From Bremia lactucae (taxonomy: Eukaryota; Oomycota; Peronosporomycetes; Peronosporales; Peronosporaceae), in the NCBI RefSeq assembly GCF_004359215.1, contig NC_090612.1, forward strand, positions 5,102,743-5,158,698: a DNA stretch of 55,956 nucleotides, written 5' to 3'. The notes beneath the pieces were generated by a model, which searched no databases, had not been told where the DNA came from, and worked only from the letters and a program-made list of their open reading frames with translations. The translations under genes were made by a program, and so were the position numbers. This document shows, piece after piece, positions 33,010 through 42,463 of this stretch. Each line of letters begins with the position of its first letter. The stretch's first letter is position 1.

Positions 33010-35440
33010 TGTCTCGTCTTACCCTGAGAAAAAGCCGTGGCTTTACCCGAACGGCTAGTCAGTAACTTGTCTGGAGAGACAACTCCTCACAATTAATATC
33101 CTTTATTTATTGCGGCAAAGCTACATGGCCTGGATCCCAGCGCGAAGAACTTTTGCGCTAAGGAAGATTTTTACCTCGATGGTTTTCTTAAGCATCGATG
33201 GTATAGTGGCAACAACAAGCGAGATAAAATCTCGTTAATGCAAGCCTGAAGCGCGTTTTTTTCCAATGTCAAAGACATTGGATGCGGCTTCAAAGTCCTA
33301 ACGCAATTCGCGTTAAGTTTGAGAAACGAATCCAACCGGTGCAAGGTTTAAAATTGCACCGGTCGTCTCGTGAGGCAGGACTTCCATGCCTCACGTAGGG
33401 CGACCCGTGTCCATGTTGTGTCGACAATACGAAACGAGTGAAAGGAGATGAATACTCCCTTTCTTCCCCCTGGGGAAGGGCTCGCATCTCTATTGAGATG
33501 CCGATGCGATTGACGTTTTTTGCAATAGATTTACACGCGCCAGGGGCGCGCGTTTTTCAATGGACCCTCTAATCCATCTGATGAGTCTCGTTATACTAAC
33601 AGACGAGGCCCTCAACGTCAATAACCAGCTGGGAACGAGGCCCCCATCTGTCATGCGAAGGTGAATAACCGCGCTAGTTAACCAGATAACTCATTCGCTG
33701 CCCCTTCACATCACGGTGGTTTTGAATACGTTCCACAAGGAATCGTTGGCCACCGCGGAAATCGACCAATGGTTGTGGTGGAGGAGGTAAAAATAGATCC
33801 GAACCGTGTGTCGGATCAAGGGTCGAAGTCGACAAACGCGACCGCTACCTCCATGTATTGGAGGAGGGTTTTGAACACGGACGCGGTAGGCGTCGCTCGT
33901 TGGAGCAGATAGTGCAGGCTCACTATATCGAACGGTTGGAAGGCCGTTCGAAGAGCGCGTACTCCATGTTGGAGTATGAACGGAAATATCACGCTCTTGT
34001 GATGAGCTGTCTTCCGCTCATCGCGGCTTCAAGGATCTTCGGGCCCGACATGAGAATCTCCAGATTCAGCATGAGAATCTGATTCGTGACCACAAGAATT
34101 TTTATGGGATTCCTGAAAATAGTGGTCAGATCCGTCCTCGGAAGAAACCGCGTATTGATGGTACGGGCGGAGCCGACCAACGTGAAAAGTAGAGTGCAAT
34201 TCTTTTGTGTACGCATTGCCTCTGCGATGAAGTGCGTGGAATGGCCCAATGAACTTGGGTAGTAGTTAACTTATACCCACATTAGTGACTACACGCTTAG
34301 GTAAGTTTACCGTAGAGAGTAGTACTAGGTCATTATTTTTATTAGACAACATTTGCTCTTCCATGTTTGTCTGCGTTCCGTTTCTGACGGCCTACTGCGT
34401 TCGCATGGAATCCTGTACCAAGCAGATTACTGATTCTCGAGCTAGCAGAAAATCCTCTGCTGACTCTTTGTTTTGTCTTTTCCAGTGCGCTTTGTGGTCA
34501 CTGAAATGAGATCTTTCTCATCTTCGGTGTCGATTGCTTCGACATCGACATCATTCGCGTCGTTTTTTACCTTCGATGCGTGATGACCATGAGTCAGAAA
34601 TGGTTTTGCTCGTGCGAGTCCCCTCTTTTCCTTAAAATAGAGGATCCCTCTAATTGAGTGGGTATGCATGGATGGCGTAAGCGTTTCTCGAAGAACGGTG
34701 TATGCGCTGTAGACGAATGCATCGAGTTGTTGGTGGCGAATTCGACCATCAGTAAAAACTCGCTCCAATTCGGATACTGTTAGACGTAACCTCGAAGTAT
34801 CTATTCGAGGATGCGATTGACACATTCCGTCAGACCATCTGTCTCCGGATGATCAGAAGTTGGTATAGTCAGCCGTTTCGAGAGATCGGAACACGGATTG
34901 TCAAAACTCCGCCGTGAACCGTGGATCTCTATCCGAGACTAGTCCGGGGGGTAAATCGTAGAGTTTGAATACCTGTCGATAAAGACTCGGGCACAGTCCG
35001 GAGCCGTTATCGACTCTGCTACTGCAACAAAATGTATGATCTTGCTGTATCTATCTACAAAAACAAGGATTCCATTTTTTTGTGATCGTCTTCGGAAATC
35101 CGAAGACGAAGTCCATAGTTACGGACTGCCAATATTCTGCCGGAAGTGGAAGAGGGTGGAGAGATGCACAGGATGAAGGGCTAGGCTTCAACCGTTGACA
35201 TATCTCGTGTATCGATCGGATGACGATTGATATAAAGCCAAAAAATAAAAGATTTTTGGATGGATTCATCAGATTATCCGTAAACGCAGAAGGTCTTTAT
35301 CTCTGTAGGCTTTCATTATGGAACACTTGTAATGAGTGTTGCAACAGTGAGCTTATTTCCAGTATTGGAGTCCGCAGCCGGATCGAAATCGGGTCGGCGT
35401 GATAACGCATCAGCAACGACATTAAGTTGCCATGGTTTGA
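33010..35440 (-). repeat. Tandem copy B of the same part, with 3' untranslated region
   Basis: Contains the 3' untranslated region (33,010-33,530), a chromodomain with two stops (33,861-33,597: FLVERIQNHRDVKGQRMSYL), hinge, and integrase pieces (35,269-35,051: CQRLKPSPSSCASLHPLPLP, EYWQSVTMDFVFGFPKT). The duplicated part ends in the RNase H region. The A/B junction joins the 3' untranslated region to the middle of RNase H. Confidence 0.8.
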
Positions 35441-36000
35441 ATTTCCACGGAAAAATTATACTTCGCGAAGAAGGATAGCCACTTCGCTATTCTTTGCGAG
35501 GGGTGTGGGCTGCTTATGGCCGTGCGTAATGACGCATGGTCCGTATAAACGATGAACGGTCTATCTCCGAGGAGATAGACCCTTAATTTAGCCAGTGCAT
35601 ATTTCACTGCAAGGAGTTCCCTATCATACACTGGGCAATTGCGTTCAGCTGGTTGCAGCTGACGCGATTGGTAACAGACGACGCGCCCCGCGCCGTCTAT
35701 ATCATATTGCATTAACGTACAGCCGATTGCGAAATCGCTGGCATCACTGACCACACAGAATGGTCTGTCTTGATCTGCAATCACCAAGATGGGTGATTGC
35801 ATCAAGCATTGCTTGATATCCCTTAGGGGACACTGACAATCAGCGATCCATGACCGCTTTACATATTTTTCAACAAAGAAGAAAGATATACTGTCATTTC
35901 GGCGTAATTGTACTTCCGCCACTAGCGCTGAGAATGCCCACTTTGAGGCCTTACTGCGCAGGTGCGACATGGCGTACGCCATGTCGCACCTGCTCGACAC
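35422..36000 (-). pseudogene. gag-RNase H chimera (composite III)
   Basis: The 192-codon frame opens with gag sequence (CDMAYAMSHLRSKASKWAFS), joins at about 35,897 to RT/RNase H sequence (KYVKRSWIADCQCPLRDIKQ), and continues through CVVSDASDFAIGCTLMQYD, CPVYDRELLAVKYALAKLRV and TDHASLRTAISSPHPSQRIA. The fingers and palm of the RT, including the catalytic Asp pair, are absent. Either a deletion or template switching made the join. Confidence 0.8.
35958..35993. repeat. 36-bp perfect palindrome in the gag piece
   Basis: The sequence gcaggtgcgacatggcgt followed by its exact reverse complement, with no spacer. It lies inside the misplaced gag piece, about 60 bp from the chimeric junction. It could extrude as a hairpin. 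Confidence 0.9.
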
Positions 36001-36180
36001 CGTATTGCTCCACGGTCAACAGCCAGTGGACAATCGTGTGCGTCGCACTTCCATCGAATTTGGGCGTGTCTATTCGAATGGGCTTCGGCTGATGTTCACG
36101 AGGCAATGACCATTGCTTCATGACATAGTATATCGAACTTGGGATGAGGTCGATTTCGTGCCGAATGCTTCATCCTTAGG

Positions 36181-36474
36181 CTATTCGCACGGTACGGATT
36201 CAAGGAATACATCCTTGAATTCGATCAAATCCTTATAGTAAGGGTTTGTCTTCAGAGACTCCCAGTATTGGGACGTAAGACGTTCAATCCGAGTCTTCTC
36301 ATGGAGGACACTTTCGTTCATCGATGAGCTGCTGAGAACCCATTCGTTCTCAGGATATACTATTGCCGACCGAATATAGGCCACGTAGTTGTCATCTGTG
36401 ACAAGTACGCAGATTTTTTTTACTATGTTACTACCGAGATCACGAAGGAACCGTTTCCGTGCAAGCGTTGGCAA
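36181..36474 (-). pseudogene. Gypsy protease-RT linker (composite III)
   Basis: 97 codons containing KTNPYYKDLIEFKDVFLESV just before a stop, a stretch that normally leads into the RT. It is followed on the minus strand by HEIDLIPSSIYY (RT start) and then jumps into gag. The DNA is collinear with the inverted block in relic I. Confidence 0.7.
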
Positions 36475-36769
36475 TTGAGTAGTCTCCGAAGTTAACTTTG
36501 GAGGCGCTATTTGATCAAGTGTATAAGCGCCTACACTTTATCAATTGTTTACTAAGATACTTAATGTCTCAAGATCCTCTTTAATACTTATTTTAAAAAA
36601 TACCTGGAAATCTTTGACCACAGGTTTCCGGGGACTTATTCCCACAGATTCTTGGGGACTTGTTCCTCCAAGTTTTATTTGGGGCCAACTTGCTGAAGCT
36701 GTGGTTCCGCTACCACAGCAATATAGACAGGCGTTACAAACTTTTGGATGTCGAACTTCGACGCTTCCT

Positions 36770-37330
36770 GTGCTTGTCCACAGCCGTCGGTAGTTATGTC
36801 CACGTCACAATGGTGGACCTTCGATGCTGCCTGTGCTTGTGCAGAGCCGTCGGGATCTTACTCCACAATGTGTTGGGCATTTACACTAAGGTCTTGTGCA
36901 GTCATGCTGAAGGCCGACCACAAGTGAGGCCATCGCAATCACTCGTTTTAGGACACTCATGGCCATCTGATGAACAAGAGACATGTATCGTTACGGCCTG
37001 ATGCTGGCAGTTTATTCATGGCTCGTACTTTCTGAGTCATGGTAATCGAAGGTTGACATCAATTTTTCTTCCAAATTTAGTACGTAAAATCATCATCGTA
37101 CTATTTACCCTTAACATGCATTGATACCAGCTCTACGTTTCTTTACTGATACCAATGCGCCTGTTACTGTCATCCTCATTTGAGGGTTATATCGCGCTCA
37201 ATAAATTTGAGTCTGCGATCTTCTAGCGATTGGCATCGAATGAAATTGATTACGCCCCACAATCAACTAAGGTCCTGAGTGGCTATTTATTTGACACTTT
37301 TGTATTTAGGGTGATGAGGTTAACCTCATC
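36770..37330 (-). pseudogene. Gypsy protease remnant (composite III)
   Basis: On the minus strand the active-site region reads VDCGA, followed by a stop and the ANR.KIADSNLLSAI stretch also seen in relic I. Protease-end sequence matches relic I over about 350 bp. Frames are interrupted by stops. Confidence 0.65.
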
Positions 37331-37499
37331 CCCTGGAGCAGTTACACACAATGTAAGGAGCAACTTTCGTCAAAAGAACTGCACATTTTTTTGACGTTGC
37401 TGGATCAGTAGGGCGCTCCACACCTACTGATCCCGACCGTTTTTTTACCATCCGCCTCGCCGTAGCGATTTCGCAACAGCGTCGAGTCCGCGTCCTCCG

Positions 37500-38554
37500 C
37501 TAGTCCAAGCGAGAGGTCGGTCTTTCCGCTCAGTACTTTTAGGCACTGGCCGTGAGGCAATACTCTCATATTCTTAGTGGCCCATCTTTTGACAACGAAA
37601 TCGTTTGTAACTTAAAGAGCGGGGTTTCTCACTCTCTACATACGAGAGATCCATGTGTTCTGTCCTCTCGGTGGACAATAAGCACCAGAGTGGACAAAAG
37701 CCTGTTTAAGACTGAAGTCCTCCTGTTCAACTATAGATATTGCTTGGTCTAGCGACTCTTATCTTAGCCGGAACAGGTGGGTCTTAACAGGACCGTCTGC
37801 AAGACCTTTAATAAACTCAGTTACCTGTCTTCGTTCATCTATTTGATGACTAACAATACAGCTGACGTTTAAGCGTGTAGATCACGTTTGCCCTGCTTTC
37901 TAATCAAGAGCTCGCCTCGAGCCCTGAATTCGGCACGGGGAGGCTCAAATGTTTGTCTGTGCCGAGTCCTGAAGACCTAACAAGACCAAAAGACTAATGG
38001 GTCGTGAAGCTTAAGCCACAAGGCCCAAGATTTGGCACGTCCGGCTAAGTTGGACATGCCACCTTTCACTTTCGACGCATCATCACTGATACGACGAGCT
38101 TCTGTGGCATCGTCTAGTTCGACGAACAGTCTCAAAAGGGAGTCGCTTCAACTACCTTTAACATAGAGATTTCAATCTTTAAGCTTTCAGGTCGACGCGG
38201 AAGCGTCGGCCTATTAGCAGCATATACATGCTGCTGTCTCAACAGTTCCAACTGTTGAGCACCCTGTTCTCTTAACAGATCCGCGTGTTGAGAGCATTGC
38301 CAGCGAAGCAATGTTACTTTCTTTTGAGCCCCGTTGAGTTCGTGTTGTTGAATGAACTCGGCTATGGCCGCATGCTGTTTATCTGTGTTCAGAGTGAGCA
38401 GTATAGCGCCAACGGCTGACCCGCCTACGACCGAACTCATTCGTTCAGTCGCTCTCCATTCAAGGTTACTCAAATGAGGAAGCCTCTCACGCGTTTCGGG
38501 ATAACCCTCTTGAGGGACTTGAAAGCTACCTCCTTCTTCATCCAACATGTCCAT
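37500..38554 (-). pseudogene. Gypsy gag N-terminal region (composite III)
   Basis: An ATG frame (38,554-38,132, 140 codons) begins 52 bp after the LTR. It has a Gln/Leu-rich helical part (HADLLREQGAQQLELLRQQH) typical of these gag N termini. After a stop, gag continues in other frames (VFRTRHRQTFEPPRAEFRAR, KQGKRDLHA). It cannot be translated through. Confidence 0.75.
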
Positions 38555-38930
38555 GTTGGATCGAACGTGCGTGGGCCGTTGAACGGACTACGAAGTGCTA
38601 CCAGGTTTAACGGGGCACCTTTCACTAGTATTGAACTGTACTAGTTAACCTTACACTGATTACAGTGTAGGTTGGGCGCGTCGAAACTTCACGTACACAA
38701 GAGTTCAGAGGAAGGTTTCTATTAAGCTAAGGGTATTTACCTTAAAGATCTAGTCTAAGTCTTTAGAATAGATAAAAACATTAAACATTATTAATATATT
38801 TAGTTTCCTACGTAACGATCTTCCATCTACAACTGAACTTATAATATTCATATCTAACTAAGTATGGCGCTTCCTTGCGCACCGCACAATCGTGTTAAGT
38901 AACGATTGGCGGGGTTTATTTAGATTTAAA

Positions 38931-38947
38931 TCAACTAGTCAATAGAG
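38931..38947. repeat. SINE target-site duplication, left copy
   Basis: tcaactagtcaatagag, identical to 39,208-39,224. The neighbouring bases differ on both sides, so the duplication is exactly 17 bp. Confidence 0.92.
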
Positions 38948-39207
38948 ATTCAATTTTGACGAAGTTCTCTTATTGGAACCCCGCACCCCTCATTACACTA
39001 TGGGGAATTTCGGCTACAGGGCCTCCTCCCGCCCAACTATCACACACCTTCGGAGCGGGTTGGCAGGGCGGCCACCCATTGGATGGTTGCTCGTCTGCTT
39101 TTTAGCCTATCTCCGGCGATGTGTCATCGTACCGCCCTCCGCGGGTATCGATCCACGTACTTCCCGATCCCAGTTCCAGTGCTTAACCACTCGGCCACTG
39201 AGGTCGG
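38948..39207 (-). mobile_element. tRNA-derived SINE inside the LTR
   Basis: A 260-bp insert. Its head on the minus strand, CCGACCTCAGTGGCCGAGTG (from 39,207), is tRNA-like: box A TGGCCGAGTGGTTAAGC (39,197-39,181) and box B GGATCGATACCC (39,154-39,143) at tRNA spacing; the variant suggests a Leu/Ser-type tRNA ancestor. The body is tRNA-unrelated, and the end (TCAAAATTGAAT) lacks a long poly(A). It is flanked by a perfect 17-bp duplication, as for LINE-mobilised elements. tRNA-related SINEs are known from Phytophthora infestans. A tRNA finder might report a pseudo-tRNA here. Confidence 0.88.
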
Positions 39208-39224
39208 TCAACTAGTCAATAGAG
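39208..39224. repeat. SINE target-site duplication, right copy
   Basis: Second copy of tcaactagtcaatagag. The corresponding 17 bases in the uninterrupted LTR of relic I are at 24,144-24,160. Confidence 0.92.
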
Positions 39225-39394
39225 CTGATGTCTTATTGCATCAATAATACCAAATTTGGTATTATCGGAACTATTCAAGTCAAAATTAATAGATAATATT
39301 TTTTACTTCTTTGTTTATTTCCATTTATAGGAAATAATTATTGTTATTCCTCTTGTAGGAAATGAAATTTTATGTAACGAGGCACCCCGTTACA

Positions 39395-39523
39395 CTCTCT
39401 CTAATAACAAATTAATGGAACTGTCACATTACTGCCACAATATTATGTATCAAGACAATACTCCTTACTTTCTTATTTCCCTAAATTGGTAATAATAATC
39501 ATAAACCGAGCTACCCCGTTACA
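39395..39523 (-). repeat. Older LTR fragment abutting composite III
   Basis: On the minus strand it starts TGTAACGGGGTAGCTCGG at 39,523 and shares ggaaataag-aaagtaa with the other LTRs, then stops directly at the start of the III LTR. It looks like an LTR piece into which or beside which III inserted. Confidence 0.55.
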
Positions 39524-40906
39524 GTTAATGTCACACGAGGGCTTATTTCCACAAGATTTCTGAGCTTGTAGGTCAGAAATCGTGAGAATTAGGGTGTAAG
39601 CAGATTTACACATGCAGTTTTGGCTTATATCAAATTATATTGCTCGATCGCTTTGTTGTTATTACCAAACTCGGGAATTTATGTGAGACAAATATCTGGT
39701 ATTTTGTTTCTTAGGGCGTTTGTTGATAATAAAAAATTATATCGACTTCGGGATCTTGCTTTCAATCTGGTACGCCACCGGTCATGGGACATGTGACACA
39801 ACAAGAGCTTAAACGCAGGGCGGAGTTGATTGTTTTTACATCCAAACAAAATCTATGGGATGGAGAATAGCATTTTATCTAAGCCTTTGGCTACTCGAAC
39901 GATATTTATCTAATGAACGAGTAGCCAAAGGTTTATAAAAAGCACTCGAACTTGTCACCATCTTTTCGTGGGATCGTTATAAAAGCACAATGTAATTTTG
40001 TACAAAGACTCATACGTGCGGGTATGCTCATCGAGTAGGTAGCGATTGAACGTGCAAAAAGGAAGGGTTGCCAACAATAGGTCTTGCCCTAGCGTCTGAG
40101 GCAATTGTGACTGTACGAACCATCCCGATGAAGGTCATGTGAGTAATCGATTACGGAGCATTTTTTGGCCATTTTATTTTAGAGGCTTATAGCATAGAAG
40201 AGGACCCTGTCGAAATGTATAGATTTGGTCATGAAGGATTTATCGCAAAGTTGGCTGCTGGAAGTAATGTAACGGTACAAAACGCGTCCTGTACATAAAG
40301 CAACTCTTGCCACATGTTTTCTAACATCATGTTTGCCCATCCGACTAAAGTTCCTGCGATCCGTCGAGAATTCACATAATTCCCTCCATTGTATTAGATA
40401 GTTTTTATCAAGCATGCCAATTTAAAACTTGGTCATTTGATTCGAGGCAACCCATTGACGTCATCTACAACGTGTCCTTCACTCTCTGCGTTGTTTCTGT
40501 CTGAATATGCGACATCATCTTCGCCACAATTAGAACCTTCAGCGTCTGCACAGTCATGTTTATATCCTGCGCTAAGAGTTTCTGCTACTTGGACCAAAAA
40601 CTCCTTCTCTTGATCTTCACAAGATGATTTGTCCTTTGCTTGCCAGCTTTCTGTTTATAGCTAAACCGGAAAAGTCCAGTTTCAATCTGAAGTGGGATTC
40701 GCAGAGCCCGCTTCCTTCCTCAATTCCCAATTCCCATCCGATAATCCTCGAACCTTCTCTTCTGGACGTCTCAGGCTCTTCAACAACGCCTCGATCCTCT
40801 TGATATGGCTCTTCCTTCGGCAGCATGCGTTGCTGCACGCAACCATTGCTGAATCACATTGTAATTTTCCACGTCCCACGCTGCCGCCAGAGACCCTTGC
40901 ATTTTA
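39524..40906. other. Intergenic, with a possible small minus-strand coding remnant
   Basis: No convincing gene. On the minus strand, 40,879-40,682 is open (RRKSHIKRIEALLKSLRRPE) and about 40,620-40,435 is open and acidic (CEDQEKEFLVQVAETLSAGY, NCGEDDVAYSDRNNAES, ending RIK then a stop). These could be parts of a small gene divergent from the NLP gene, but I found no consistent splice. The NLP leader with cacattgtaattttcc lies at 40,856-40,871. Confidence 0.35.
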
Positions 40907-41722
40907 ATGAACATCATTCATACCCTCGGTGCTTTCACTATCACTCTAGCCGCCGTCGAGGCCGGGTATTCAAAGGAATCCGACAACAATACTCCGGTGC
41001 CGTTAGTGGTTATACCCGAAACGGAAGTGGACGCTTCACTAAAGACTTTGCAGTTCTCAATACCATCTACAAAGCATCCCGACAATCTTTCGCCGACGAT
41101 CCCGTTCGACAAAATATGCCCCTTTGAGATGGCCCAACCGTCTGATGCTAGAATTACCGAAAAAGCCGCCATCAAGTTTAGACCCCAGGTCACGATATCG
41201 CAGGGCTGTTATCCGCACGCTGCAGTGAACGAAGCCGGCCAGATCAGCAAGGGCCTTCAAGCTCCCGACCCCACTTACTCGAAATGCGGTGACCCAGTAC
41301 AGGGTACACAAGTGTACGGCCGCTCGGCATGGTTTGGCCGAGTCTGGGCGATCATGTACGCTTGGTACTTTCCGGATTCACCTATTGACTGGCAGCACGC
41401 GATCGTGTGGACGAACAATCCGAACGTGTCGAGCCCAGTTATACTGGCGGTGACGGTCACTGACTCGAAAGGTGAGTATAGCTCAAAAGTTTCTCCAGAT
41501 ATTGACGGCAAGACTACTAAGCTCATTTACAAAAACCGAGGGTTGGACTTAACGGACAAGGATGGCGAGTGTCAGAATCTCGTCTTGTGGCATCAGCTTA
41601 CTGTGGATGCCCAAGAAAAGCTTAACGACGACAAGAGCTTTGGTGGCACGCGAGTTCCCTTCAATGATGACTACTTTTTGCTCAGCCTCGGTAAGGCGTG
41701 GCCTTTCCCGGAGAATTATTAA
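40907..41722 (+). CDS. NPP1/NLP family secreted protein with disrupted signature motif
   Basis: 271 residues with a signal peptide (MNIIHTLGAFTITLAAVEAG). The family comprises necrosis- and ethylene-inducing peptide 1-like apoplastic proteins of oomycetes, fungi and bacteria. Supporting blocks: PFDKICPFEMAQ, ISQGCYPHAAVNEAGQISKG, GTQVYGRSAWFGRVWAIMYA, WYFPDSP, DWQHAIVWTNNP, CQNLVLWHQLT and SFGGTRVPFNDDYF. Two Cys in the N-terminal half of the domain (CYPH, SKCGDP) fit the type 1 disulfide. The central conserved heptapeptide is not intact: only its DW core survives after a small in-frame loss between the SPI and DWQ residues. Many oomycete NLPs with altered motifs are non-cytolytic, so this one probably lacks membrane-damaging activity. 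The frame is otherwise complete, no intron. Confidence 0.9.
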   Translation: MNIIHTLGAFTITLAAVEAGYSKESDNNTPVPLVVIPETEVDASLKTLQFSIPSTKHPDNLSPTIPFDKICPFEMAQPSDARITEKAAIKFRPQVTISQGCYPHAAVNEAGQISKGLQAPDPTYSKCGDPVQGTQVYGRSAWFGRVWAIMYAWYFPDSPIDWQHAIVWTNNPNVSSPVILAVTVTDSKGEYSSKVSPDIDGKTTKLIYKNRGLDLTDKDGECQNLVLWHQLTVDAQEKLNDDKSFGGTRVPFNDDYFLLSLGKAWPFPENY

Positions 41723-42463
41723 AGCGGAATCGCCCTACTGCATTTGCACGGAGTAAGAAAATCCGATAGCATTTTCAACGATTTAAAATAGGATTTCAGC
41801 TTAAATGTAAATAAGCTGTATAAAAGTAGCTTACAATTTGTGTCGAGATAATTCCGAAACACATCGTTCATTCACAAGTAAAAATAAAAATAAGATAATG
41901 CTACACGTTTTAACAGCGAATGTTGTGCTTTTTCTGAAGTTGCGACAGCAAGAAGAAAAACTGCATTAGTTCAGGGTGAGATCTGCAGCATTATCCGCAA
42001 GGCAACGACTGTAATAAGAGAAGGTGCTCTTTTAAAATGCGGGAGGACAGAAATTTTGGATTGAAAAGCCATCTTTACAATACAAAGCCTTGCACCAGCT
42101 TTTTATTTATCAGCTCATGGTGATGCGGGCACAGTACCGACGGCTTTCAATATCTATCAGCTCGAATTTAAACCTTAATGGTGCACGCACGAGTCTTCGC
42201 TACAAATCTTTCATTAATTAATGCCATCCTTCCCAATTTACATCTGGCGCAAATCATAGCTGATACATCGACACCAGGAATCTTCTCTGTGCTGCTGCCA
42301 ATTATTACCCGCGTTCTTGTCCAAATAGATACGAAGGAATGCCAAAAATCTATTAGGCAGGCAGCGCTCGCCCGCTGGCAGTATTTGATCATAAAAGTAG
42401 CCTTAAATTCTGTCAATTCAAAGAGTCGTGTGCCTCCATTTGTTTAAGCTAGCAACACCAGCC
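41723..42463. other. Intergenic between the two effector genes
   Basis: 740 bp, A/T-rich. A plus-strand frame at 42,178-42,447 (starting from ATG) has no motif and overlaps the leader of the next gene; I do not call it. No repeat recognised. Confidence 0.35.

Larger units (their letters stand above)
30865..39394 (-). mobile_element. Ty3/Gypsy composite relic III (minus strand)
   Basis: Reading on the minus strand from the 5' LTR (39,394-38,606): gag (38,554 to about 37,500), protease DCGA region (about 37,250), protease end (about 37,100-36,770), linker (36,474-36,181), a short RT start, a misplaced gag piece (about 36,080-35,897), RNase H (35,896-35,422), integrase (about 35,270-34,260), hinge, chromodomain (33,861-33,597), 3' untranslated region (to 33,010), then a second RNase H/integrase/chromodomain set (33,005-30,865). 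Most of the RT is missing. No 3' LTR found. Confidence 0.82.
38606..39394 (-). repeat. 5' LTR of composite III, split by a SINE
   Basis: Starts TGTAACGGGGTGCCTCG at 39,394 on the minus strand and ends GGTGCCCCGTTAAA at 38,606; the last motif is GTTAAA instead of GTTACA. Without the insert it is about 512 bp, close to the 479-bp LTR of relic I, with which it aligns. The sequence after the LTR, CCTGGTAGCACTTCG, may be a degenerate primer-binding site. Confidence 0.85.

Noticed and set aside
39100..39207. Functional tRNA gene on the minus strand
   Set aside because: Box A and B are present, but the sequence is embedded in a SINE with target-site duplication, so it is a tRNA-derived head, not a host tRNA.
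38973..39215. 80-codon plus-strand frame
   Set aside because: Lies entirely in the SINE and its right duplication.
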